Shown here one piece after another: positions 22,464 to 33,839 of a DNA stretch of 64,000 nt. The stretch's first letter is position 1; the number at the start of each line of letters is the position of its first letter. A program made the position numbers and the translations under genes. Under the pieces are notes generated by a model. It did not search any database. It worked only from the letters and a program-made list of their open reading frames with translations, and was not told the origin of the DNA. Location: assembly GCA_030180135.1 (NCBI GenBank), contig CM058234.1, forward strand, positions 34,506,766 to 34,570,765, in the 5' to 3' direction. The DNA comes from Orychophragmus violaceus. Its lineage: Eukaryota; Streptophyta; Magnoliopsida; Brassicales; Brassicaceae.

Positions 22464-23820
22464 AAATTCTTGTCCGTCCGGTCAAGCTATTGACCTTAAA
22501 CAAGCGCTGAGTGGGAGGCAACCCACTGTTTTCGTTTTTGCATTTTGATTTTAGTATTTTCATAGGATTTTACGCTTGTTTCTGGTTTTGGTGAGATTTG
22601 TTTGCAGGTCTCGGATTAAAACGCAGTGCGTCGATCGACACACCATTGTGTCGATCGTCACAATACGAAAGAATCGCATTGCAGCGATCGTTGCGGTCCT
22701 GAGCAACGATCGATCCCCAACGAAAATCGCACAGCAACGGTCGGTGCACCTAGTGCAACGATCGATGCCTAACAGCGACAGAGGTAAACCCCGAGAGAAC
22801 TAACCATTCCATTAACAAATTTTTATTTTCTTTCTTTTAACCGATCCTTTGCTTGACACTACTGGGGACAGTGTGTCTTAAGTGTGGGGGAGGTTCTACT
22901 AACTTCTTTATTTTGTTTTCTTAGAGTCAGTTAAAATTTTTCGAAATTTTTGTTTTATTGAGTCAAAATTTGTTTAAGTAAGAAACAATGATTTTTTTAG
23001 AAGATTAGCAGCACTTGCAGGAACTTAAGTAACCATTGGGATGAAGCTGCAGATTATCTCTGACTATTAGAAAACCCAGACGCAGATCAACCTACTGAGG
23101 ACACCCACATCACTTCAGGTATCAGAGGATCCTTTTACTGACTTCACCCTTAATACTGACTTAGATTTTCTCACCTAAGGGCTTGGTATACTTTGTGTCG
23201 GGTTCCTTTGCCAGTTCTGACACAGCTTGTAAACATGTCCTATCTAGTTCCCTTCTCCCCTTCCATAAAAAAATAAATAAATAAATAAACTGTGGATGAG
23301 TTAGTAACTCCGAAGTGGTCATGGGAATGGTAGCAAACACTATTTTCTCTCATGTGATCCATGGAATGTGTCCAAAGTACACCCCTTAACGGGAAGAACA
23401 CTGATAAAAAAAATAAAATGATACCCAGTGGGGAAAAATCAGTTGTTAAGGAAGGGAAAGAGAAGAAAGGGATTAGAGAAAGATAGTATGGTGGTCTAGA
23501 GCTGGTAAGGTAAGAACCCATGTGCCCTTTGATCGACACTCCTTGGGTGAGACCGCACTTAAAAATTTGCAGAAGTCAGTAGGGAGAATTTGAATGCGTG
23601 AATGTGATTGTGGAGTTTACTTAGGACAGTTGCTAAGTGTGGGGGAAGTATATGTTGGTCTTGATATCTTGCAGGTGATTCTTTCAGTGGATTACTAAGG
23701 GGAATCTGAGTGTTGCTGCTTCTAGGATGAAAAGAGTTTCTGAAGAGTTTTCAAACCTCTTCACTACATTCTAGTTCTTTGTTTTGCTTGAGGGCAAGCA
23801 AAGGCTAAGTGTGGGGGAGT
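22464..23820 (+). other. A post-gag noncoding region with hairpins, modules and purine tracts
   Basis: No gene. AGTGGGAGGCAACCCACT (22510-22527) is a stem-loop also found in B at 27565-27582. Three palindrome pairs lie at 22628-22768. AAGTGTGGGGGA occurs near 22881, 23634 and 23807; the last abuts the 3' LTR and is the likely PPT. TTTGCTTGAGGGCAAGCAAA (about 23782-23801) is another perfect hairpin just before it. Confidence 0.75.
22628..22768. repeat. Three paired-palindrome modules after A gag
   Basis: Pairs start at 22628/22648, 22681/22703 and 22734/22755 (centres 20, 22 and 21 bp apart). Arms shift from GTGTC/GCGTC types to GCAACG types. Confidence 0.75.
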
Positions 23821-25013
23821 TGATATATCATGGTTTTTACTCATTTTATGCCATGATATAGATGTGTTTTTAGTGTCTTTTGTGTTCGTTTAGAGTCTTT
23901 TACAGGTTTAATCAGGTTTGGAGCTAATTGGAGATATTTGGAGCATTTTAGGACTTTTGGGACGTTTTGGCCGAGAGCTTAACTCACTGTCCGATTTATT
24001 GATCATGCATCGACCGACACACATTGTGCATCGGTCGACACACTAGCGAGATGGGCCGTACGCGTCGGTTAAACAAGTTATGAAGAATTGCAGAGAAGCC
24101 CAGAATAGTTCCAGTATTTACATAGAAGCCCCAGCCGAGATTATGCCTATATATTTAGAGTTTTGGCTTTTATTTTAGAGACGCTTTCATACTTAGAGCT
24201 AAGAGATTTTTAGAGCTTTCGGGGCTGATCTAATCCTGTACTTCAGTTATTTTGGAGAAGATTTCGAACCCCTTTATCTATTTTATTTCTTATATGCAAT
24301 CTATTATTTCTATGATTATGTTTTCATCAATCATGTCTGAGTAGATCCATAGTTAAGTTTAGGGTTTCTCATTAGGGTTTGATGACTTGCTAGACTTGTT
24401 TAATTCAGTTAAGGATTCATATGATCAGAATGTTCTTCAAACTAAATTGTGCTTAAAGCTAGTTCTAACCTGATCAATTAGAATCTAGATCTTAGGTTGC
24501 TAAATTCGACACGAGAGTGTGTTTTAGAATCTGAACTATTTAGTTTGAGCAATTAAATTATTCGCAAAGAGATTTGGTTTAGTTTAATTGTGAACATATA
24601 AAACTTGAACTTAATGCTAGTTTAATCTGTTAGTAATTGCAAAGAGATTTGGGTTACTGCACTTAGACTTAGAGGATTTTCGCAAAGAGATTTGGTTAAT
24701 TCTATTTTCGTGATTTGAGTTCTAGAACTGAGTTTAATTTGATCCTGACTGATTAACTTGTCTGCTTGTCTGATTTCCTGAGAACACCCTAGGCTTGACG
24801 CTTTTAGTTTATTTCTTTCACAACCAACTCGCTACTGTTTACTTTCTTGCCTTGCTTTTAATTCATTCACCACTTGCTTTATTTCTAGTATTAATCTCTA
24901 CGTTTCTGATTCTATTGAGACCAAGTGTCCCTGTGGATTCGATAACCCTATATACTACTTTGACGATAATGTGCACTTTCAGTTTAGAATAGGGTAAAAC
25001 TTAGAACCTATCA
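23821..25013 (+). repeat. A 3' LTR
   Basis: 1193 bp; carries the complete palindrome pair at 24007/24028 (21 bp apart) and TATATATT at about 24148. Confidence 0.95.
24007..24041. promoter_or_regulatory. Paired-palindrome module in A 3' LTR
   Basis: GCATCGACCGACAC and GCATCGGTCGACAC, 21 bp apart, about 106 bp before the TATA-like box. Confidence 0.8.
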
Positions 25014-25297
25014 GAGGCTGGGAACGCCAGTCGGAAAGATTGTTCGATGAGCTCGCCGGTCGGAGATGTTAGCTTGACTCCTACCCCGGAACCGTTTCTT
25101 GATGAAGAGCCGTCCACGAATAATGTCCACTTCTCCTTTGGAATCTGATTTTCGGCTATGGTTAGTTCGGGCGGCAGTTCGATTAGGAAATCTGCTAGGA
25201 CCTGTGACTTGGCGCTGGTTCTTGGTTTGCACTCGATGTCTTATTCGCTTAGTTCGACTGCCCATTTGACGATTCTGCCTGACTGGCTCGGGCTGTT
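25014..25297 (-). pseudogene. T1 pol: RNase H N-terminal part
   Basis: Between A and B, the minus strand encodes KWTLFVDGSSS, GSGVGVKLTSPTGELIEQSF and RLAFPASNN, the start of a gypsy RNase H that continues beyond A at 18371. A stop interrupts upstream (ELSE-stop-DIECKP). Confidence 0.8.
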
Positions 25298-26170
25298 TGA
25301 TATATCATGGTTTTTACTGGTTTTCAGGCCATGATATAAGTCTTTACTTAGAGTCTTTTAAGTGTTTTGTAGTCTTTTGTGTCATCTACAGGTTTATGCA
25401 CGTTTGGAGCTTCTTTGGAGATATTAGTGCATTTTGGAGCCTATTGGGAATCTGTGCAGAAAAGATGAAGTCGGAGTCCATGGAGAGAGTGTCGATCGAC
25501 ACTACTCTTAGTGTCGATCGACACTGATCGCGATTCAGAAATTCTACGCGAGTTAATGAGACTTTTGAGGAATTGCAATAAGGCCCGGAAGATTACCATA
25601 TTTACAAGAAAGCCCTATTCGTGTTTTAGCTTTTAAATTAGGTTTTACAGCCACTTGTAAGGCTAAGCTTTTCTTAAGTTTTATTCTGAGTTTTGTTCTG
25701 AGAGATTAGGGGATTTGGGGCTGCTCTTTTGCTCGAGAGAGAAGAGATTTCGAACCCATGTTCTTACTCTTTTGGATTTATATTTGGTTTCCTATTCATC
25801 ATGTATGTTGTTTCAATTGCCATGTTTGAGTAGATCTCCTTGTTAGGTTTAGGGATTCTCATTAGGGATTTCATGGATTGTTAGTTTAATTGATTAATTT
25901 GGATTCTTAACATCTAGTTCTTCATCTAGGTTGTTCTTAATGCTGAATTCTAGACTGATCACCTATGGTTTAGATCTTAGACAATTAACAACAACACGAG
26001 AGTGTGAGTTATAATATGAATAAACTTAGTGTGAGCAATTTGACTAGATACAAAAGGATTTGGTTTAGAATAATTGTGAACCGATAGAACCTGTTCTTAA
26101 TGCTTCTTTAGAACTCTAGGATTCGCAACGAGAGTTGGCTTTCTAGGTTGTTAGACATAGTTAGTATTCA
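25298..26170 (+). repeat. B 5' LTR, 3'-truncated
   Basis: Matches the first about 870 bp of the B 3' LTR. It holds a full palindrome pair at 25489/25511 (22 bp apart), followed by GATCGCGA. Confidence 0.9.
25489..25524. promoter_or_regulatory. Paired-palindrome module in B 5' LTR
   Basis: Two copies of GTGTCGATCGACAC, centres 22 bp apart. Only one copy remains in the B 3' LTR (29044-29057). Confidence 0.8.
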
Positions 26171-27516
26171 AGTTGCTCAGACTGCTCCAGCTATGAAAAG
26201 AGAGGATGGATTCCTTCTAGGGAGAACTGAGCAGAACCAAGGCTACATGTCAATGCTATCCATGTCCAGCATGAAGAAGAGGTTGTTCCACAGCTTATCG
26301 GAGGAAATTTGGAGGCTGGATTCGTGAGCTGCAGAGATGAGAAACACGTTTTTGAAACTGCAGATTTAGTGTCGGTCGACACCCCTCTTAGTGTCGGCCT
26401 ACACGCCGTTCTGACGGCAATTTCGAGTTCTCATGACGAACGGAAGTCGACCATGGTCGACACTGAAGGTCGACATCAATTCAATGTCGACAGACACCAC
26501 TTCTGCGTCGGTCGACGCGACGGTCAGGCAGACCCAATTTCGCCCAAATCTGATGTTTTTACTAAGGAGAAGGTCTACAAACCTCCTATACCATTCCAAA
26601 GAGTTTCTATGAGGTCTAAACATGAGCAGAGTGCAGTCAAATGCATGGTAGTGATGGATAAGAAGCTGAATGAAACTCCACCAGCTGATGCTTCGCGAGT
26701 TCACCCTAAGCGAGTTAGTTATGTGCTGAATCAGATTCCAGAGATGCTTCCAAATCCGGGAGTCTTTACGCTAGATTGCTCTATCTTCGAGAACAGCTTC
26801 AAGCACTCCTTATGTGACTTGGGATCTAGTGTGAATCTCATGCCATAATCTGTGGCTGAGAGATTAGGGTTGCTGGACTTCAAACAAACTAGGATCTCAC
26901 TAATCCTAGCTGACCGATCGAAGAGGATTCCAGAAGGACTTCTTGAGGACATCCATATCAGAGTTGGAAACTACTTGATTCCAACAGACCTTGTGGTGCT
27001 GAAATTGATCCTCTGCTACTTGGCAGATCGTTCTTAGCTACAGATGGAGCAGTGATTGATGTGAGGCATGGTCTGATTGATCTCCACCTGGGAGATAAGC
27101 CTTTGCACTTCAAGATGGATAAGCTGCGAAAACCCACAATTGATGGCCAAGCCTTTAGTGTTCAGCTATAACAAGAAGCTCTGATTTGTGGGGTTACAGT
27201 GTCTGATAGTGGAGAAAAGAAGATGGTGGTTCCTCAGGAATCTACTCTAACATCTTCAGAGCATGCAACTGCTCATAAGCAGAAAGCTCCAAACATCAGA
27301 CATCCACCAAAGCGAAGGTATGCATCCTCTAAACTCAATCCTCCTAACTTTATTGTTGTGAATTCAGGGAAACGCTCTATTCCACCCAAGCAACGCTCCC
27401 ACCCTGACTTTATTCCTTCATTCCTTGGTCAAGCTCATGATCCTACTGCATATTCACCACCTTGGATGAGGAGACATTCACAGAGACACTCAAAGTCTCT
27501 GTTGAAACCCCCATGA
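26171..27516 (+). pseudogene. B gag-protease remnant
   Basis: The remaining 3' gag and protease-like domain: VFTLDCSIFENSFKHSLCDL, GSSVNLMP, then TAA at 26846-26848, then GLLDFKQTRISLILADRSKR. The frame breaks again near 27000. Two palindrome pairs (26369/26391 and 26484/26505) lie inside coding sequence and give repeated SVDT- and VDRH-like peptides. It cannot make a full gag. Confidence 0.8.
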
Positions 27517-28847
27517 GTCTGATCTCCTACCCATAGTCAAGCTAATGACTAAAAACAAGCGCTGAGTGGGAGGCAACCCACTGTTGGGTTAGTTTTTCTT
27601 TTATTTTTGATTTTTAGTTTTGTTTCTTTGATTTTTCTGGTTTTTGGTGTTTCAGAACGTGATAAACAGGATTGCAGAAAGCAGTGTCGGTTGACACCAA
27701 ACTCGAAAACACGGACCATAATCGAGGACGCTCGATTAGGATCAGATTAGTGTCGACCTAAGCCTCGTGTCGTTCGACACTGGCTGTGTGTCAGTCGATA
27801 CTAGCCACGCTTGCAGGTAAGGTTTCTGAATTTCCGAGCTTTTCGTTGATTTATACCTTGTTCTCTCGAACCCAAGCTACAATAACACTGAGGATAATGT
27901 TGTTTAAGTGTGGGGGAGGTAGTTACTGACTATCGTTTGCTTTTCCTAGTGTCAGTCCTTCTGTTTTCTATGGTTTTCAAATTGTTTTATTGAGTCAAAA
28001 TCAGTATGAAACTATGATTTTTCGAGGAAATTTTTGCTGGAACAGGAACTAAGTAACCATTGGACAGACTTGCAGGGCCTCTATGACTATTAGAAAACCC
28101 CAAACGGATCAACTTACCAAGGACACCCATATCTAACCAGGTATTCAGAGGATCTATCACTAGTCTCACACTTAATCTTGACTTTAATTTCTCACCTAGG
28201 GGCTTGGTAATCTTTGGGTCGGATTCCTTTGATGTGTTTGGCACAGCCTATAATCCTGTTCTAAAGTATGGTTTCTGATTTTCCCCTCCCTTGAAAGTAA
28301 AAAAAAAAAGAAATAAAAACCAAGGATAAGCTAGTAGCTTCGAAGTGGTCACGGGAGTGGTAGAGACCCCTATTACCTCATGTGTATCCATGGAAAGATC
28401 CAAAGTTTAGACCCCAATAAAAAGGGAAGAGCACTGATAGAAAAAATAAAATGATACCCAGTGGAGAAAAATCAGTTGCTAAGGGAGAAAGGGAAAAGAA
28501 AGAAACCAGAAACCGACAGTTTGGTGGTCAAACACTGAATGGGTTGAGTCCATGTGTCCTTTGATTCGATACTCCCTCTGTGAGACTGCACCTAATTGTA
28601 TACAGAGGCTAGTGTGGTGAACTTGAATGTCCTAACTTGATTGTGGAGTTTACTTGGGACAGTTGCTAAGTGTGGGGGAAGTACATTGTGGTCTTGAGTT
28701 CTGTAAGAATGTTTTCAGTGGCTTACTAAGTGAATGTGAATGCGAAGGTTCCTAGGACGAAATGAGTTTCTGAGTTTTCAAACCTCTTTTCTTATACTTT
28801 GGTTCTTCACTTGCTTGAGGACAAGCAAGAGCTAAGTGTGGGGGAGT
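27517..28847 (+). other. B post-gag noncoding region
   Basis: No gene. Conserved with A: the GTGGG/CCCAC stem-loop at 27565-27582, three AAGTGTGGGGGA tracts (about 27905, 28667, 28834), and a TTGCTTGAGGACAAGCAA hairpin before the last one. Degenerate palindromes occur near 27683-27810. Confidence 0.7.
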
Positions 28848-30025
28848 TGATATATCATGGTTTTTACTGGTTTTCAGGCCATGATATAAGTCTTTACTTA
28901 GAGTCTTTTAGGTGTTTTTGTAGTCTTTTGTGTCATCTACAGGTTTATGCACGTTTGGAGCTTATTTGGAGATATTGGTGCATTTTGGAGCCTATTGGGA
29001 ATCTGTGCAGAAAAGATGAAGTCGGAGTCCATACTTGGAGTGAGTGTCGATCGACACTGATCGCGATTCAGAAATTCTACGCGAGTTAATGAGACTTTTT
29101 AGGAATTGCAATAAGGCCCGGAAGATTACCATATTTACAAGAAAGCCCAATTCGTGTTTTAGCTTTTAAATTAGGTTTTACAGCCACTTGTAAGGCTAAG
29201 CTTTTCTTAAGTTTTATTCTGAATTTTGTTTTGAGAGATTAGGGGATTTGGGGCTGGTCTTTTGCTCGAGAGAGAAGAGATTTCGAACCCCTGTTCTTAC
29301 TCTTTTGGATTTATATTTGGTTTTCTATTCATCATGTATGTTGTTTCAATTGCCATGTATGAGTAGATCTCCTTGTTAGGTTTAGGGATTCTCGTTAGGG
29401 ATTTCATGGATTGTTAGTTTAATTGATTAATTTGGATTCTTAACATCTAGTTCTTCATCTAAATTGTTCTTAATGCTGAATTCTAGACTGATCACCTAGG
29501 GTTTAGATCTTAGACAATTAACAACAACACGAGAGTGTGAGTTATAATATGAATAAACTTAGTGTGAGCAATTTGACTAGATACAAATAGATTTAGTTTA
29601 GAAGAATTATGAACCGATAGAACCTGTTCTTAATGCTTCTTTAGAACTCTAGGATTCGCAACGAGAGTTGGCTTTCTAGGTTGTTAGACATAGTTAGTAT
29701 TCACAGCGAGAGTTGGTTTGCTATATTTTGTGATTCTAGTTCTAGAACATCGATATCTGAATCCTGTTAATTGATTGATTTGATTCCTTGATTTCCTGAG
29801 AACTTTCCTGAACCTGACACCTTCGTTAATTGCTTACACGCCGTTCACTTGCTACTCTGATTTACTGTTTTCTTTACTGCTTTCAATCTATTCGCTTAGC
29901 TTAATTCGATTACATATAGTCTATCACGTGAAACTAGAGGCTCTGTGGGATTCGATACCTTTTATACTACAATCACATAACTGTGCACTTGCAGTAGAAT
30001 AGGGAGTAAAACTCTGAGCCTATCA
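28848..30025 (+). repeat. B 3' LTR
   Basis: 1178 bp, TGATATATCA to CCTATCA. The palindrome pair has collapsed to one GTGTCGATCGACAC (29044-29057). Confidence 0.9.
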
Positions 30026-31485
30026 ATGTTCAAGATCGTTCTGATTGGTTGGTTCGTGAGAACGACCACTGAATGTGACTGAAAATAGGGACGAAGCTTT
30101 CTCGCCGAGACGACGACGGCCAGTGCAAGTTTCTCGAGTGTGTTGTAGCGTGTTTCCGCGTTGTCGAAGATTTTTGGTCGCCTCGAACGTCTCGAACGAG
30201 CACGCTGCTTATCGCCGAGATGGATACGGAAATATATAAGTAGAGCGTCTCGCCTTCCTTGGGCTTGGCCAAGGGTCGATAGGTAGGTTTTTAACTGTTA
30301 AAACGCATCTTCGCATTTGGCGTCCCACTCGAATTTCTTGTTTGCTCGGAGGAGATTATAGAACGGGAGACATTTGTCTGTTGAACGTGAGATGAATCTG
30401 TTCAGAGCTGCTACTCGTCCAGTTAACCTTTAAACTTCTCGTGTAGTCTTCGGAGAAGGGAGCTCGGTAATTGACGTTATCTTCTTTGGGTTTGCTTCGA
30501 TTCCCCTTCCCGTGACGATGTAGCCGAGGAATTCACCCGACGTAACTGAAAATGCGCATTTGGTTGGATTTAGTTTCATTCCGTACTTGTTTAGGCTCGC
30601 GAAACATGTTTCCAAATGACCGATGTGGTCGTCCGCCGAGGTAGATTTGACGAGCATGTCGTCGATATAGACTTCCATCGTTTTGCCGAGTTGGTCGGCG
30701 AACATGCGGTTGACTAGGCGCTGGTATGTTGCTCCTGCATTCTTCAGCCCGAATGGCATGAACTTGTAGCAGTAAGTACCGCGGTCGGTGATGAAAGAAG
30801 TCTTTTCTCGGTCGTCGGGATGCATCATGATCTGGTTGTATCCCGCAAAGGCGTCCATGAGTGAGAGAAGGTCGTGTCCGGCTGTTGCCTCGACGATTCG
30901 GTCGATGTGTAGGAGAGGGAAGCTGTCCTTGGGGCAAGCTTTGTTGAGGTCGGTGAAATCCACGCAAACTCGCCACTTGCCATTTTTCTTTTTCACAACT
31001 ACTGGGTTCGCTAACCAATATGGGTACTTCACTTCGGTGATTGATCCAGCCTTTAACAATCTCTCCACTTCATCGTTTACAGCTTTCGCGCGCTCAAGAC
31101 CGAGTTTTCTTCTTTTGTGCTTGACCGGTTTAAAAACTGGAACGACATGTAGTTCGTGGCATGCGATTGATGGGTCCACTCCGGTCATATCATTGGTGGT
31201 CCAGGCGAACGTCTTGGCGTTTTGCTTGAGGAATTTGACGAGCTTGTCTCGCAGATCTTCTCGGAGGTCGGCTCCGATCCCTACGCAACGCTCGGGATCG
31301 CTATTGTCAATGTTGACTTGAGTGACGGTGTCCTTATGAGGTCGATCGGGAGGTGGTAAATCGATTCTTGGCTGAGCGACCAAATAAGCTTGCGACTTGT
31401 GGCGCAGTTTGTGCTCGATACGGAAGCAGATCCGTTGGTCCCCTCGTAGGGTGAAGACGCCGAACGGGGTAGGAAATTGACGCAT
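30026..31485 (-). pseudogene. T1 pol: reverse transcriptase and RT-RNase H junction
   Basis: An uninterrupted frame 31485-30430 encodes a gypsy reverse transcriptase: KLLKAGSITEVKYPYWLANP-like entry, KNGKWRVCVDFTDLNKACPK, LLSLMDAFAGYNQIMMHPDD, FGLKNAGATYQRLVN, and catalytic VYIDDMLVKS. Beyond 30430 the minus strand continues as the connection region (EKLALAVVVSARKLRPYFQS, VVVLTNQP) to the B insertion at 30026, with stops. RT motifs look preserved, but flanking lesions prevent a full polyprotein. Confidence 0.9.
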
Positions 31486-32078
31486 TGATGATATGTGGAT
31501 GGGACTGCTTTCATCTCATGGATCCATGGCATACCGAGGATGACGTTATAGATTGCCGGTCGATCGATGACCACGAGTTTTATCAACTTGGAAATTCGGC
31601 CGACGTAGACGGGTAGTTTGATAGTCCCGATCGTGTTGATCGAGTCTCCGGAGAAACCAGTCAATGGTTTTGCGGACGGCTTGATGCGATAATTACTGAG
31701 TTCCATTCGTTGTATCGTTTCTCTGAAAATTAGGTCGACCGAGCTTTTGGTGTCGACCAGGATCTTGGAGACCTTGCAAAATCGCCTATTCGCATCGCAA
31801 TGACGAGTGGATCATTGTGCGGTCGGTCTTCTCCTTCCCCATCTTGTTCGGTAAAGGTGATGTCGCTGCCAATTATGAGTTCGTCGTTTGTGTTTCATTG
31901 CCACTGTTGTAGAGTGGCTGCTCGTCGCTCGTATTCATTGATTGATCGGACCGAGTCGTTGATCATCGGCAGTCCTCCCATGATCATATTGATGTGTCTT
32001 CTCGGTGGAGGCGTCCCTTCTTTTTCCTCCTCGTCACAAGCTCGTTTATTTGTTGCTGCCGTGTTGGCGTCTATCTAC
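31486..32078 (-). pseudogene. T1 protease region
   Basis: The minus strand encodes VDTKSSVDLIFRETIQRMEL, then LVVIDRPAIYNVILGMPW, an aspartic protease of gypsy type. The catalytic triplet reads DTK (31754-31746) instead of DTG. Upstream, INMIMGGLPMINDSVRSI matches the linker before protease in Tat-like elements. A frameshift separates it from reverse transcriptase near 31480. Confidence 0.75.
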
Positions 32079-33785
32079 TCAATCTCCTCGGCGAAGGTCA
32101 CTTGCTTCCTTCTTTCTTCTTGGACGAGCTTGAAGCGCTCGGCTTCGTTTTTTTGGCTGCGTTACCTGATTGATCTGCTTCGGAGGAGGTTGCTTGCGAT
32201 TTAGTACCAACTTCTTGCCGTCTTTTTGGTAGTCGCCGTACAGGAGAGCCTGTAGATTTCTGCACTCTGCAGTACTGTGGCCTGCTCGCTGATGGTAGTC
32301 GCAAAAGAGTTTGATTTTGTCGCCTCGGAAGAATTTATTGTTCCACGGCTTACCTTGATTTTGATCTTGATAACCCTGAGACGGTCGGTCTTGCGGGTGG
32401 CTGCCGATCTTGACGTTCGATTTGATATGGTCGCTCCTCGTCTTATCCGTGATCCAGGTCGCTGACATTGTAGGACGACTTGCCTTTTCTTGCATTGTCC
32501 TCTTCTTTGGACCTTTTGTAATACTGATCGAAGTGTTGGCGTGGTTCATACTGTTTAGAGCTCTTCTCGGCTTTTTCCTTCGAGCTGGAACTTTTGGGTC
32601 CGAACTTATTTGCTAGGGTTTCTTTCTCTTCCTTGAGGTCAATGAAAATCGATGCTCAGTGAAGGGCGTCTTCAAGTGAACTTGGTCTGTTCTTTTTGAG
32701 TTCTTCTCAGAAGCTCGATTCGTACCATAGGTCGTTCCTCAGGGCAGGTAGGCCTTCGCTGTCTATGATCGAAATCTTGGCGAGCACGCTTTTAAAACGG
32801 GTGATGTAGGATCAGAGACTTTCTTTCGGTCCTTGAGCAATGGCCCACATGTCGGCATTGGATACTTCCTCTTGTATGTACATTGAATAGTGCTTGACGA
32901 AAGCATGTGTTAGGTCGTTATATCCGTCGATTAAATTTGGCTCTAGACGAGAGAACCAATCTAGTGCCGATCCGGTCAGATGTTCGACAAACAGTTGGCA
33001 ATATCCTGCGTCTCGTTCTCCAAGGCTGAAATTGGTTCGGCTCATCGCTATGCGGAAGGCCGTCAGGAATTGCCTTGGGTCGGTTTTTCCATCGTATGTC
33101 ATCATCTTGATCTTGACTGCGGAAGCTGGATGCTCGGTTTGAGTATCCATGAGTCGTTGAGTAAAAGGAGTGTTCTGTGTTTCCTCTATTACGCGATCGA
33201 TTTCGGGTGCCGAGCTAATCGCCTGGTGGACTTTCGATGTAATACTTTTCAGCCTTAATTTCAAGTCGTCGATTTCGTTATCCCTATGAGTATCCTGCGT
33301 TGAGTTGTTTAGGATTCCATCATCGGTAGGTTCTCCGGTCTCCTCGGTTTGCTGTGAGACTGTTCGGCTCCTAGGATTCAGAGGGTTGCGTTATCGAATA
33401 ATGCTCGGTTAAGGCGAGTCCGAGGAGCGAATACCTGCTGGCTCGCCATCCGTAGACAGTTGATCTGTCCTTAGCATACTGCATGCGCTATTGTGAGTTG
33501 ATCGAAACAGGCGTTGCTCCCTTGAGATAGCTCGATAATTTGTGTCATGAGAGCCTTGAGCAGGACATAAGTGTTCTGCTCGGTTTGTTGGTCGTTTGTT
33601 TCCTGCCGAGGCTGCTCGGCATTTAAGGTTCGCTGCTCGGCGCCCGCCGGCTGAACGATCGGGTTTGCGACTTGAGAGACGTGCTGAGGCTGAGGTTGAG
33701 GTTGACCCCTCGCTTGAGAGGTCATTCCCGAGCTGGACTAGTCTGGCATGAGAATGAAGTCCAGGTTCGGTGGTGGTCCTGTCAT
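32079..33785 (-). pseudogene. T1 gag
   Basis: Likely start ATG at 33785 (MTGPPPNLDFILMPD), followed by an in-frame TAG; a second ATG at 33725 opens a Gln/Pro-rich segment. The capsid domain (32812-33264) includes KMMTYDGKTDPRQFLTAFRI and LTGSALDWFSRLEPNLIDGY. A zinc-knuckle-like CDYHQRAGHSTAEC (about 32300-32260) has His at the second ligand. Several stops separate the pieces. Confidence 0.85.
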
Positions 33786-33822
33786 TGTTTGAACCTGTCC
33801 GTTAGTGAAGAAAAAAATTTAA

Positions 33823-33839
33823 TCCCCACACACGACGCC
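33823..33839 (-). other. T1 primer-binding-site remnant
   Basis: On the minus strand GGCGTCGTGTGTGGGGA, similar to but diverged from the Asp tRNA PBS. Element E begins at the next base. Confidence 0.4.

Larger units (their letters stand above)
18377..25013 (+). mobile_element. A: Athila-related gag-only LTR retrotransposon
   Basis: LTRs 18377-19546 and 23821-25013 begin TGATATATCA and end CCTATCA. A perfect 5-bp TSD, GAGGC, lies at 18372-18376 and 25014-25018. The PBS matches Asp tRNA, and a purine tract lies before the 3' LTR. The interior carries only gag and an aspartic protease domain, with no reverse transcriptase, RNase H or integrase. This matches the TR-GAG type of non-autonomous element. 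LTRs differ by a 23-bp indel and roughly 14 substitutions. Confidence 0.95.
25298..30025 (+). mobile_element. B: Athila-related gag-only element with internal deletion
   Basis: Starts TGATATATCA at 25298 and ends CCTATCA at 30025. Flanks CTGTT and ATGTT are a probable TSD with one mismatch. The left LTR stops near 26170 and joins directly to late gag sequence, so the LTR end, PBS and most of gag are deleted. The 3' LTR is complete. It lies in T1 between RNase H and reverse transcriptase. Confidence 0.9.

Noticed and set aside
31733..31760. Palindrome module in T1
   Set aside because: GTCGACC and TGTCGACC here are ordinary protease codons without the full palindrome pair or spacing.
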